Assembly: GCA_037176725.1 (NCBI GenBank)
Contig: JAZBRS010000014.1
Location: 70,476,501 to 70,540,500 of the forward strand
Origin: Posidonia oceanica
Taxonomy: Eukaryota; Streptophyta; Magnoliopsida; Alismatales; Posidoniaceae
DNA length: 64,000 nt
Reading direction: 5' to 3'
Shown here in pieces: positions 1-9,832 of this stretch (position 1 is the stretch's first letter; each line of letters starts with the position of its first letter). The position numbers and the translations under genes were made by a program. A model generated the notes under the pieces. That model was not told the DNA's origin, ran no database searches, and saw only the letters and a program-made list of their open reading frames with translations.

Positions 1-562
1 ACACAGACAGCGCTGCTGAGCACTTAGATAGCATGTTTAATTCCTTGCATGCATTTCCATCACTTAGAGCACACCTATGAGCATTTAATTAGGCATTTAT
101 GGCACTTAGGCATTCAAAGTATGTATTTCCCTGCATATGCAAGCGTAAGCCTAGAAAGACCGATTCTCGGGCGTGTCAGGGGTGCCTAACACCTTCCCCT
201 CGCGTAACAGGAGTCCTTGCCCTTTCTCATGGCCTGCAATGACCATATTGCCCTTATCCTAGGCACAAGTCATATCATTTGCATTCATTTGCATCTCATT
301 TCTTTTGCATTGCATCTTTTGCTTGGTTTTGCGTGTTTATTCACGCATTTCCCCAGTTTTCCTTGTCTCCCGACTTAATAGACACGGTGGCGACTCTGAA
401 TTGTCTTATCTTCTTCTTTTCTTCCCTTTTTTCCCCTTTTTTAAGTGTTTTCGAGTTAAGTCTTCCTTCTCGGACACAGCTGCTAATAGTAAGCCTGATT
501 CTTATCGGTGCACGTGAACTTTGGTAATGTGTCTAGACGATCTAAACACCGGGATTATTACA
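1..562 (+). mobile_element. 3' end of a giant Tat/Ogre-type LTR
   Basis: This is the terminal block that also ends the LTRs at 29405-30012, 49160-49800 and, inverted, 2161-2740. Shared words include AAGACCGATTCTCGGGCG, GGTGCCTAACACCTTCC and GTGGCGACTCTG. The LTR ends with ATTATTACA at 562, matching GATTACTACA at the end of the LTR at 49800. No primer-binding site follows; the sequence passes straight into hairpin-array DNA, so this is the right edge of a solo or 3' LTR inserted into that array. Its left part lies outside the window. Confidence 0.8.
388..397 (+). other. PBS-like word inside the LTR
   Basis: TGGCGACTCT here equals the first ten bases of the primer-binding site of element A at 30014. 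It lies about 165 bases before the LTR end. Equivalent words sit at 29851, 49628 and 60848, and inverted at 2313-2322. Confidence 0.7.
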
Positions 563-985
563 GGCTAATAGCGCTAACTATCCGGCGATGGGTCCGTCAA
601 CTCATCACCGGGCTGGCAGCCCTAACTGTCCGGTTGACGCTCGTCAAAATGTCTATCCTGGCTGATATCCCTAACTATTCGGTGATGGGTCCGTTAACTC
701 CTCACCGGGCTAGCAGCCCTAACTACTCGGCGATAGGTCCGTCAACTTATCATCTCTGCACATATCTACCACTTCCTGCACATATCATATCACCTCTTGC
801 ATATGCATATCGTTTCCTGCATTCTGGAAAACCCCAAAAAACAAAAAAAATCAAAAACTACAAAAACATGCTTTCCCTTTCCGCTGGTTTTGATTTTATG
901 TTTTTCTAAAAAAGCAAAACCATAAAAATCACAAAATCCATAAAGCCCAAAAACATGTGTAAAATACATAAACACATAAACATTT
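563..985 (+). repeat. Hairpin-array minisatellite followed by A-rich stretch
   Basis: From 563 to about 760 there are degenerate units that begin GGGCTGGCAGCCC, continue with TAACT and end with a stem-loop around CCGTTA or CCGTCA. From about 826 to 985 the sequence is A-rich with short pyrimidine breaks. The same order (array, then A-rich stretch ending in ATAAACATTTG) is seen at 53740-54320. This is interior sequence of host element H. No convincing coding region is visible. Confidence 0.75.
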
Positions 986-1000
986 GCATAATCCCAAAAA

Positions 1001-2160
1001 CCTGGCTTCGGATAACAAGCAGCAGTACCGAAAGGGTGTCAAGCATTGACAATCTCAGGCAAAACTCACCCAAGCAGCGCCATCTCTTGCATGTGGCCAC
1101 AGAGTGAGACTAAGAGCAGAACAGAGCATCTCACTGAGCTAAGAACTCCCAAAAGTGAGATCCACCCTATCAAGAGAGTCCACTAGACATGGAGAGGACC
1201 AAAGCAGAGTAGAACGTAGCCAGAGGCTGCCTGTACACATTGCAAATGCTGAAGGTGTACGCCGACTAGCCGAGCTCTTAATGCCTCACCTGGGACTGCT
1301 ACCCCAAGAGGGTGAAGACATGCATATCCAAAAGAATAGAGATCATGTGAGCAAAAAAAAGAAATGATAACAAGATATGCATGCTGGGCAGAAAAGAAAA
1401 AATGAAGAAAGAAGCTGAAGAAAGAAGGCACCCATGAGAGGAGTGACTCGGACAAGCATCGAAGCCCCCTCAACTTTCAACTCCAAGCACCACATTGCCA
1501 ATTGCACGGGATACATCATCAGGAGGACCTGGCCCCACCCTCCGAGCGCAGCAGCACACTCCAATCCCTTGTGCAGACAACAACTTTACCTCCCTGGCAG
1601 GCTAAATGCAACTCCAATCACTCATCAGGGGAAAAGAAATATCTATCCGTAAGCATCAAAAGCGGTAGTCGGTCCCCGACGATTTAAGACGGAGGCTATG
1701 AAGCTACATCCAACGCTTCTACTACCCACATGCAGCTAAAGGCTATACTCTACAAAATTGAGGCCTCATCCCGAACCAAGAGTGAGAATGAGAGCCACCA
1801 ACCACAACTCGACATGACGTTGCTCAAGGATTGAGATCTCCCGAATCAGGAAGTGCAGAAGCATCCTCTCGCCAAACAGCTGCTTTTAATCCAAAGCCAC
1901 CGAAAAACATACATGCATAATAACCTATCTTCCCCTTCTTCTGTTTTTGAAAATCGAAGTCAAGGACGAGCACCTTTTGCCTGCCTCGCTCAGAGGCTTC
2001 GCGCTTTTCAAATTTTGCCACCCACCGCATTGGGTAGGTCCGTGATGACCGGCATATCCCTCGTTTGTCACTCTGTGACGGTACATCGCATGCCCGCGCT
2101 AAGACCATTGCACACCCACCACGATAGGTTCCCGTTTTCTCTCTGCGTCATCCTACATTC
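1001..2160 (+). other. Conserved 1.1-kb module of unknown role, copy 1
   Basis: The segment starts CCTGGCTTCGG and is clearly homologous to 60964-62120, with long stretches of near identity such as CTACCCCAAGAGGG. Short open frames (for example 1155-1367) are not kept open in the other copy, so I do not call a protein. Between the two copies the substitutions look random rather than codon-like. It lies between two hairpin arrays in both loci, so it belongs to the interior of the gag-type element (H here, B at the right end). Function unknown. Confidence 0.65.
2156..2160. repeat. Target-site duplication CATTC (left)
   Basis: CATTC directly abuts the LTR edge at 2161, and an identical CATTC is at 5469-5473 on the other side. 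Five bases is the normal duplication made by a Ty3/gypsy integrase. Confidence 0.9.
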
Positions 2161-2312
2161 TGTAGTAATCTTGAATTCTGATTGTCCATGCACGTTACCA
2201 AAGCTTGCGTGCACTGATCAAAATAGGCTCACTATATGCGGCTGGATCCGAGGGAAGAAACTCGACTCGAAAACGCTGGCAAAAGAAAAGAAATGAAATG
2301 ATAAGACAAATC

Positions 2313-2322
2313 GGAGTCGCCA
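2313..2322 (-). other. PBS-like word inside the solo LTR
   Basis: Read on the minus strand this is TGGCGACTCC, the counterpart of the words at 388, 29851, 49628 and 60848. It lies about 150 bases from the LTR end. Confidence 0.65.
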
Positions 2323-2740
2323 TCGGGTCTATTGAATTGGAAGACAAGGAAAATCGAGGGTTAAGCATGAAAAAACATGCAAAATCGGATGCAAGAAGGG
2401 GCAAAGGGATGCAATGCTAAGCTAAACTATGCTATGCTATGCTATGACTCATGCCTAGAATAAAGGAAAGGTCGATGCAAGCCAAGAGAAAGGGCAAGGA
2501 CTCCTGTTACGCACGGGGAAGGTGTTAGGCACCCCGATACGTCCAAGAGTCGGTCTTTCTTAAGCAATCTCGCGCTAATGCAGGGAATTGCTAGCCTAAT
2601 GCCTAAATGCCATAAATGCCTACCTACTATGCAAGGGAAATAAACATGCTATCTATGTGCTCAGCCACGCTGCTAGTGTTCCGAACTGGGCGGACCCTGG
2701 TTCGTGAGAACTCCTAAGCAGTAAGCATCATAGCCCTAAA

Positions 2741-3070
2741 TGCAGATGCAAGCGGTAAAGCAAAACTGCGAGGAAACCAAGCAATGCAAGCGACATGCAA
2801 GCGATGAAGCAAAGCTGGTGCGGAAAACGATGCGAAAATGTGGAAAACAATGCGAGGCACGAAAAACGAGACGAAGAGCAGAAAACGATGCAAAGGGGCG
2901 CAGAAAACCATGCAGCGGAGCGAGAAACGATGCTAAATGCGGAAAACGATGCAAAACATGGAAAATGGGGCAAAGCGGGGTGCAAAATCAAAACAAAGGG
3001 GTGGCAACATGCATAGGGGTTGCAGCAAACCGAAGAAGCGAAAAAAATACAGAAAACGGTGAGCGAAGCC
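2741..3070 (-). repeat. Degenerate GCATCGTTTTC-type short tandem repeat
   Basis: On the plus strand the words GAAAACGATGC and relatives recur every 15-30 bases. On the minus strand this is the same GCATCGTTTTGCGTGC repeat found at 28713-29400, 48600-49110 and 59800-60390, always just before the terminal LTR block. It leaves long open frames in several registers, which I treat as an artefact of the repeat. Confidence 0.8.
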
Positions 3071-3103
3071 AAATCAGCGCTTTAAAATGGCTGTCAGCCA
3101 TCT

Positions 3104-5245
3104 GCAAGTATTAGACGCTGGCAACACCAGCGTCCAACGTTGGACACTAGCATTGCTGGCGTCCAACACCTGCTGGAGGCAGACAGCATGTAATTTTGGA
3201 AAACCATGCAATCTAGCTATATGGATGCAATACAGATGCAAAAATGCAACTAAATGGGTGCATGACATGCAAATCTAACCTAACAGAAGTTTAGAAGAGG
3301 GATCAGAGCAAGGAGCAAGCCAGAATCAAGGATTAAAGCATGTAGGTTGTTGGATGCCTGTAGGCTGGGCGTCCAACAATAGACACCAGAGGGGCTGGTG
3401 TCCAACACAGATCAGAAGACAGAGGAGAGAAAGGAGCATACAAAAGCAAAATAAAAATGGGTGCATGTATTTGGACTTCTGGAGATGAGCATGGGGCAAA
3501 CAAGCAAACAAGGGAAGCATAAAAATTTCAATCATATCTTACCTGTAGCTTGTGCCAGGTCAGAGACACAACCAGGCCGTTGGACGCGAGCTAGGCCGGC
3601 GTCCAATGTTGGACGCCAGCACCAGCAGTGTTCAACGCCCTGGGAGGCACAGCACACAAAGAAACACCCATAAAATAGCCAAGATAATCCACAGAAATCA
3701 AAGAACAGTTGCTATTGAGGCTAGACATGCATATAAACTTAGAAGACATGCAAGCAAGGAGATCAGGACGACATGCAAGCTTTAAACAAAAGAATGAGGA
3801 GCCAGGACGTTGGACGCTAGAGCCAGCAACGTCCAACGTTGGACGTTGAAGGCTCCGGTGTCCAATGACCAAGGCATGCAGACTTACCTGTACTAAAGGG
3901 GGAGCTCAGCTCTACCCCACCTATATGCATGCAAACACATTAAAGGCATGTAAGAGCTAGCAGGAACATGCGTAGGAAGCATTTAATCCAAAAGAACAAA
4001 GCAAAGAGGAAATATGCATAGGAACATAGGGTTTAAACTTGCAAAATGAAAACATGCAACTTGCAAAGACCTAGCAAACCTAAACATGGGTGCCATAGGA
4101 GCCAGGCATCTCTAAGCAAGCATGAGTCAGGAAATAGCATCAAAAAAGGGCAAGATTTAGGCATGGCAATAAGCTACAGCTAACAGATGTGTTGGACGCT
4201 AGGAGAACCAGCGTCCAACATTGGACGCGGCTCACCCTAGCGTCCAACGCAGGCAAATGACATACTGACATCAAAGCATGCAAAGAGGATTTAAACAAGC
4301 ATGGGATAGGCTAATAGACATGGCATGGCATCATAGAACACTCAAGGAAGCATATAGCATAGATTTACAAAAAAGCATGCAAGGATAAAGCATGGAAAGC
4401 ATGAAAACAAGAGCAAGGCAGAGCAGAGCGTTGGACGCCGGCCTATGCCGCGTCCAACACACTGAACTCACTCTTGGCCGCGAATCACAACCAAAAGGAT
4501 TCAAAAAATTGTAAAACTGCATGGGGACTTAATACTAGGCATGCAAGACTCAAGGGGATAGGAAGCTTACCGTTTGTGGCCTGGAATGGCGGCTCCACCT
4601 AGCTTGCCGGAGTTGCAGGTGTGCTGACAGCAGCTACTTTGGCAAGGTCTTCTGAGTAGCTCGGAGCTCTGGAGAGGTCGGCAACTGGTCGAGGACAGAG
4701 AGGGGATACCGCTCTTGCTCTCGGAAGTGGCAAAATCTCTCTCAGCTCTGTGTGGTGAATGCTAGAATGGCATGAACTCTCGATTTTGTTCAGCTCGCAT
4801 GGGTTTAAGTGTTGGCAGGTCTGATTTACAGGCCAAATTCTTATGAATTTAGGCATTGGCAGGTACAGATGAGTGTGGGAAGCCCACGAGGGATGTCAGA
4901 GGAGGGCATGGGCTGTGTCAGAAGTCCGGTGAGGGCAGGGCGGTGGCAGGCGTGGGCGGCGAAAGTTAGCAAGGGCAGTGAGAGCTTAGAGAGCAGATTA
5001 AGCGCTGGTGGGGAGGAGATGGGTAGTTACTCAAGCTTGGAAGGTAGTGGATGGCGTGGAGTGGAGGAAGGGACGGGTAGTAAGTGCGGGGAGGCGGTGG
5101 AGTGGACGGGCGGTGAGCCGAAGGGGGCGGAGCAGCCGCTACTGCACTCGAGCCATTGGACGCCGGACCAGAGGGCGTCCAACGTTGGATGCTAGCATAG
5201 GCCGCGTCCAACGTTGGATGCTGCCTATTCCAACGTCCAACACAC
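3104..5245 (-). repeat. Dispersed GTTGGACGC/GCGTCCAAC hairpin words in the LTR
   Basis: At least seven clusters (about 3110-3170, 3345-3405, 3578-3640, 3806-3868, 4190-4250, 4428-4462, 5155-5245) contain GTTGGACGC followed after 5-15 bases by GCGTCCAAC. Each cluster can fold into one or more 9-12 bp stems. Adjacent hairpins abut so that GCGTCCAACGTTGGACGC-like palindromes arise at the joints. Related words occur in the LTR of element F. Confidence 0.8.
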
Positions 5246-5468
5246 TCAGGTGGCACAAGCTGCAAATGGGCTTGGGCTTGGGCTTGGGCCTAGAAGGGTT
5301 GTAAAAGTTGCAAATAGCTTAGGTTAAGGCTTCTAGGGCTAGGGCAAGGATTTGGGCTTGGGAATGGGTTAGAAAAATGGGTTAGAAAAAGGAATGCCAT
5401 TCCAGAGTCCACACGAGCCTGCAGAAGAGAACAACCAGCTTCCAGGCTGTCAGAATGGGGTGTCTACA

Positions 5469-5473
5469 CATTC
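5469..5473. repeat. Target-site duplication CATTC (right)
   Basis: Matches 2156-2160 exactly and closes the minus-strand solo LTR insertion. Confidence 0.9.
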
Positions 5474-6686
5474 ATCTGCATCGGGCTGGCAGCCCTAACT
5501 GCTCAGTTGACACCTGTTAAAATGTCACCCTGGGCTAGTATCCCTAACTATCCGGTGATGAGTCCGTTAACTCCTCAGCGGGTTGATAGCTCCAACTATC
5601 CGATGATAGGTCCGTTAACTTATCATCCATCCATCCATCCTTCGCATTCCGATGCCAGGGGCGCTTTGGCTGTCCCCTGGTATCATTCCTGATACTAGGG
5701 GCATCGTTTTTGCTACCCTATGGTATCGCCCCCCATCTCACTAGGCTGGCAGCCCTAACTGCTCGACAATAGGTCCGTTAACTTATCATCTTACATTCAT
5801 CCTCTACATCGGGCTGGCTGCCCTAACTGCTCGGCTGACACCGGTTAAAATGTCATCCCGCATCCTCACGTTGCATCGGGCTGGCAGTCCTAACTGCTCG
5901 ATTGACACCTGTTAAAATGTCACCCTGCATTTCCCTCTACATTATCCCATTGCATTCCTCACCGGCATTGCACGTCGCACGGTGAGCCTATACATCCATT
6001 TCATTGCATCGAGCTGGTATCTCTAACTACTCGACTGGCAAATACGTTAGTTTTGTCTCCACTTTGCATTCCGATGCCAAGGACGCTTCGGCTGACCCTT
6101 GGTATCTTTCACTGATACCAGGGGCATCTTTATTTGGCTATCCTATGGTATCACATTTCCATCTGCATTGGGTTGACATCCCTAACAGTTACGGGAGCGT
6201 CTACGGACCTCTGCCACACCTTCGGGTATGGTATTCCCTTTGCATTTGTGGTTACAAGTCCTCCCACTTGTGATTACCTCTCCTGCCTGACAGACTCGCT
6301 GGCCTGTCACCACCTTTGATGCCAAGGGCGCTTCGGCTGTCCCCTGCTATCATTCCTGATATTAGGGGCATCTCTTTTGCTGCCCTTTGGTATCATCTCA
6401 CCCTCATTGGGCTGACATCCCCAACTGTCACAGGACGGTCTACGGACCTCTGCCACACCTTCTAGTTTGGTATACCCACCACTCTCCACCCTCACCGGGC
6501 TGATAGCTTCAACTATCCGGTGATGAGTCTATTAACTCCTTGCGGGCTGATAGCCCCAAGTATCCGGTAATGAGTCTGTTAACTCCTCGCGGGCTGATAG
6601 CCCCAACTATCCGATGATGAGTTTGTTAACTCCTAAGTGGGTTGATAACCCCTAACTATCTGGCGATAGGTCTGTTAACTTATCAC
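5474..6686 (+). repeat. Hairpin-array minisatellite, interior of element H
   Basis: Two kinds of unit alternate. One is about 48 bp: GGGCTGATAGCCC, TAACTATCCG, then a stem-loop such as GATGAGTCCGTTAACTC. The other starts near GATGCCAGGGGC and ends GATACCAGGGGCATC or a variant (5651-5705, 6073-6128, 6318-6373). The array is homologous to 62120-63010. Open frames exist but change register freely between copies, so they are not called genes. The array is cut at 6691 by the LTR end of element E. Confidence 0.85.
5651..5705 (+). repeat. GATGCCAGGGGC hairpin unit
   Basis: TCCCCTGGTATC is followed five bases later by GATACTAGGGGCATC, giving an 11-bp stem with one changed position. The upstream GATGCCAGGGGC can pair with the same CCCCTGG arm, so two alternative folds exist. 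Sister units are at 6073, 6318, 62212 and 62508. Confidence 0.75.
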
Positions 6687-7289
6687 CTTTCTGTAGATGG
6701 AAAATTGGGGGTGTAGATGAAGATGGCAATGCTTCCACGACGTCATCAACTTGTTGTGATCGCCACTCATCAATGGACGGACAAGGCACCTTGGGGGAGA
6801 TGATGATGATGTGGGTACTTGGCTCATTGGATCGACGGCAGGATGTCATCCAGCAGCGTCCTTGTGTCATGCGAGCGAGTTCCTTTCCTTCACTAAAAAA
6901 ACAAGTAACGGAAGATCTAGGTAAGTCTGTGTGTAGTAAATCGATCGAATAAGCAAGAAATAACGTCAATAAATGCAACTAATACTAACCATGGGTTGTT
7001 CCCCGCATGCATATGCTATGAATCTAATCTAAAGAATGCAATAATGAAAATAAAGAAAATGGAAGATGATACTCCCTACACCCTTGTGCTGTATGCAGTG
7101 GGATGAGGAAGCGGAGGCACGGTTGGAGCTCCGGGTATCCTTGAGATCTCTGGGATTCAAGTTGGGTTTGAGAATGGGGGCTAGGGTTTCTCTCTTGGAA
7201 GATGGCTCTTTAAAACCCTAAAAACCTTAAAATTGCCTCCTCTAAATGAGTTTTTGCGCCCCTCTCCCGAGCATAGACTCATGGGGTCT

Positions 7290-7296
7290 TTTTATA
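7290..7296 (-). promoter_or_regulatory. TATA box of element E LTR
   Basis: On the minus strand CCTATAAAAAGACCC lies in the same place as CTATAAATAGACCCC of the sibling LTR at 8229. It is the likely start of element E RNA. Confidence 0.6.
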
Positions 7297-7337
7297 GGTC
7301 TGTGGGATACAGGTGGCTCATACCTAGGAAGGTTCTA

Positions 7338-7342
7338 GAAGC
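7338..7342. repeat. Target-site duplication GAAGC (left)
   Basis: Pairs with GAAGT at 8890-8894. The single difference is a C/T transition. Confidence 0.7.
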
Positions 7343-7699
7343 TGTAGATATCCTATTTTCACATTTCTGAGAGTTCTTTTGAGGGTAGAAACCTTGAGGC
7401 GCCCCAAATCTCATGCCTAAGTTTGATAACACATCTTCCAGATATTCCTTGACTTCTTTAAAGCATCACTAGACCCTACCTCAACTCAGGTTGTTGGTTG
7501 TGGCAGAGCTAACTCACTCGGGCTCGTAACAAGTCCAAGTATCCTGGGTATCCTTCACTTCAACTCAGATTTAAAATTAGATTCGAGTTAACAGAGATGC
7601 TTCCTTGATTTCATAGACTATCTGTAGTTTCCCAGCCTCCCATCTTGTTTCCTCTAGTAAAAACCCGGGAAAAGAGCTAAAAATGACCTAGGCAAGTTA

Positions 7700-8165
7700 G
7701 TAGCCACCTGGGGAGGCGGCTCAAATAGTAGCCACCTAAAGCAGCGACTATAACTGTCGCTCGTTTCCCCGCCGACTACTCTAGGAGCCATCTGAGGAGG
7801 CGGCTCAGTCAGAAGCCATCTCAAGAGGCGACCCATGCGGACGTCAACTGGAAAGGCGACTGGGCAATCGTGGGCAGCAGTTGCTCCCCACTATCCCCTC
7901 AACCCTCAGGCGCCAGCTCATCAGGCGGCTGAGCGGTTGTGGAACCACCTCGGTCTTCCCACGATCCTTGACCATCAGGCGTCACTCAATGCGGCGACTA
8001 GCGATCGTGGCTCCTTTCGAACCACTTTTCTACAGTTATTTCCCACTCCCCCCTCGACCGTTAGGCGCCAGCTCATGCGGCGACTACCAGTCGTGGCCTC
8101 GTTCTCAGGTCGTCCCACACTTTGACTGAGCGGTTGCTAGGTTTAGGCGCCACTCCAACCGGTGA
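7700..8165 (+). repeat. GTCGCC/GGCGAC hairpin words in U3
   Basis: Words such as GGAGGCGGCTC, AGCGACTATAACTGTCGCT and GGCGCCAGCTC recur and pair locally. For example AGCGACtataactGTCGCT is a 6-bp stem. They occupy the same part of the LTR (upstream of the TATA box) as the GTTGGACGC hairpins in element F. Confidence 0.6.
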
Positions 8166-8229
8166 CTCAAACTAACTGCCATTTTTCTAGAATTTTCTGA
8201 ACTCCAACCGTCCCTATACCCCTAGAGTC

Positions 8230-8236
8230 TATAAAT
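8230..8236 (+). promoter_or_regulatory. TATA box of the E-family solo LTR
   Basis: TATAAAT within GTCTATAAATAGACC, an inverted-repeat context (GTCTATAAATAGAC). It lies about 885 bases from the LTR start, with no open frame nearby, and matches the TATA position in the sibling LTR. Confidence 0.7.
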
Positions 8237-8889
8237 AGACCCCCTAGGCTGGTGGTTTGGGGGTCAGAATTTTTGAGAGAGAAATCCACCCAGAGAGGAA
8301 TTTCCAAAAGAGACAGAGCCCTGTCAATTGTGAGCCACCTTCAGAGAGCTAGTTTTCCAATCCAGAGACACTATCTCCTCTCCCCAATAGGCTACCAACC
8401 TGAGCTTCTACCTCCGACCTCGGAAATCCTCAGCTACACTGGAGCTCCGACTGTGCTTCCTTCTAACCTCATTGCACACAGCATAAGGGTGAAAGGGAGT
8501 ATCTTCCTCCAATGTAATTTCTTATTGCATCTCCTTACATTCCTTAGCATAGGATCATAGCATATGCATACGGGGAACAACCCCCAGTCAGTATTTATTT
8601 TCTTTTAGTCATGTCGTTTCGTTCACCTCTGTTACTGACTACTACACGAAAGCTAATTTAAATCTATGTTGTTTTGTTTTGAAGGAAAGGAAGGAATTCA
8701 TGCAGCACGAGGAAGCCGCTAGACGACATCCTGCCGTCGATCTAGTGGTCCGAGGACCCGCATCATCATAATCTCCCCCCAAGTGTCTTGTCTGCCCAAA
8801 GACGAGTGGCGATCACAACGAAAGCTGTCGACGTCGTGGAAGCGCTGACATCTCCTTAAACACTCCCCCCCCCAAATTCCACATCTACA

Positions 8890-8894
8890 GAAGT
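8890..8894. repeat. Target-site duplication GAAGT (right)
   Basis: Right partner of GAAGC at 7338-7342. Confidence 0.7.
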
Positions 8895-9817
8895 TTCTAG
8901 AAGAAAATTGATATTTATGGCTAGTCGCCGTATAGGGAGGCGACTAGCACAAATATCTCCCGAAAAGGTCCTGGAAAATCCACGGAAACTCCCGCAAGAC
9001 CGGGTCAACCGATTCTAGGTCAGCTAGTCGCCTCTCACACAGCCGCCTAGCTGCTGCACAATTTCAGGCCAAATCTAGATATGCTTCTAATTTCTAGGGA
9101 ATTAAATCCTAGATTTCCTACTGATTTTTAGGAGATAAATCTTAGATTTAAAAAATGTGTTTAACAAATCTAGGTCTTAATTTGGAAGCCACCTAGGGTT
9201 TTCTAGATTATTCCTTAATTATTTATATGATATTTGTGTTATATCATATATTAAATGATAGAAAACGATATAAATATCGATAATTTATGGAAAACGTTAT
9301 AATAATTTATAAAGCCCCCATATTTTATATTAATGTCTAGGATATTTATTATTAAGCTAGAGAGAGAGGCAGGTTGTTAGTCGCCTGTCACATAGGCGCC
9401 TACACAGTCCAGCCGCCCCTCTGAAAGGCGTCTGACTGTGTCGCCGCTCTGGGAGGCAACTTGCTAGGTCTTTTGCATTTTTAACCCTGTCTTTTAAATT
9501 AATCCAGAGAAACATGATAAAAGACCGGAAAACTTCAGAAATCTCATGAAATCGTAAAAACAACTTCTTTAACTCAAATCTGCCACTGATCTGAGTAGGA
9601 ATAATGGGTACTCGAGGTACTCGGACTTGCCACAAGTCTGAGTGCGTTAGCTATGCCACAGCTAACAACCTTGAGTCAAGTAAAATCAAGCGATGCTTAA
9701 AACAAATCACGGAAAGTCTGGAAAACTGTGTTATTAAGCCTTAGTTATGTGATATGGGGCACCTCAAGGTTCCTATCCTCTAAGAACTCTCAGAAATGCG
9801 AAAATGGGATATCTACA

Positions 9818-9832
9818 AATGCCCCTCCTTGG
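9818..9832 (-). promoter_or_regulatory. Polypurine tract of element E
   Basis: On the minus strand CCAAGGAGGGGCATT directly precedes the LTR start TGTAGATATCCC. This is where second-strand DNA synthesis would be primed. It shows that the LTR at 6692-9817 is the 3' LTR of a minus-strand element lying to the right. Confidence 0.75.

Larger units (their letters stand above)
2161..5468 (-). mobile_element. Solo LTR, minus strand, Tat/Ogre-type
   Basis: On the minus strand the LTR begins TGTAGACACCCC at 5468 and ends GATTACTACA at 2161, the same termini as the giant LTRs elsewhere in the window. It is flanked by perfect CATTC duplications and has no interior, so it is a solo LTR left by recombination between two LTRs. 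Joining the flanks recreates the uninterrupted arrangement seen at about 62100-62140, where the 1.1-kb module passes directly into the hairpin array. At 3308 bp it is shorter than the 5.4-6.6 kb relatives. It holds a repeated AAAACGATGC tract and many GTTGGACGC hairpin words. Confidence 0.92.
7343..8889 (+). mobile_element. Solo LTR of the E family inserted in E's own LTR
   Basis: It starts TGTAGATATCC and ends ACATCTACA, with GAAGC and GAAGT on either side. Its sequence matches the surrounding minus-strand LTR but in the opposite direction. Joining the flanks restores the surrounding LTR between its TCTAGAA words and its TATA box. It carries inverted words built on GCGGCT, GCGACT and GGCGCC at about 7700-8160, a TATA box at 8230 and a downstream leader-like part with GGGGAACAACCCCC. 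Confidence 0.88.
6692..9817 (-). mobile_element. 3' LTR of element E (interrupted by a sibling LTR)
   Basis: Read on the minus strand the LTR starts TGTAGATATCCC at 9817 and ends at 6692 with its terminal CA. A polypurine tract lies just upstream at 9818-9832 and E's pol genes lie further upstream on the same strand. Removing the inserted LTR (7343-8889 plus a 5-bp duplication) leaves about 1574 bp, close to the 1547 bp of that sibling. The two align end to end in inverted orientation, which makes the region look like a large inverted repeat. The flanks 6687-6691 (CTTTC) and 9818-9822 (AATGC) differ, as expected for one LTR of a longer element. Confidence 0.88.

Noticed and set aside
2740..3114. 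Lys/Arg/Asn-rich frame in the minus-strand solo LTR
   Set aside because: It is the reverse reading of the GCATCGTTTTC repeat, not a protein.
3104..5245. CRISPR-like array from the evenly recurring GTTGGACGC words
   Set aside because: Spacing is irregular, the words are paired arms of hairpins, and the setting is a plant LTR.
6692..8889. A foldback DNA transposon with kilobase terminal inverted repeats
   Set aside because: The inverted repeat is explained by one LTR inserted in the opposite direction into its sibling, with TG...CA ends and GAAGC/GAAGT duplications.
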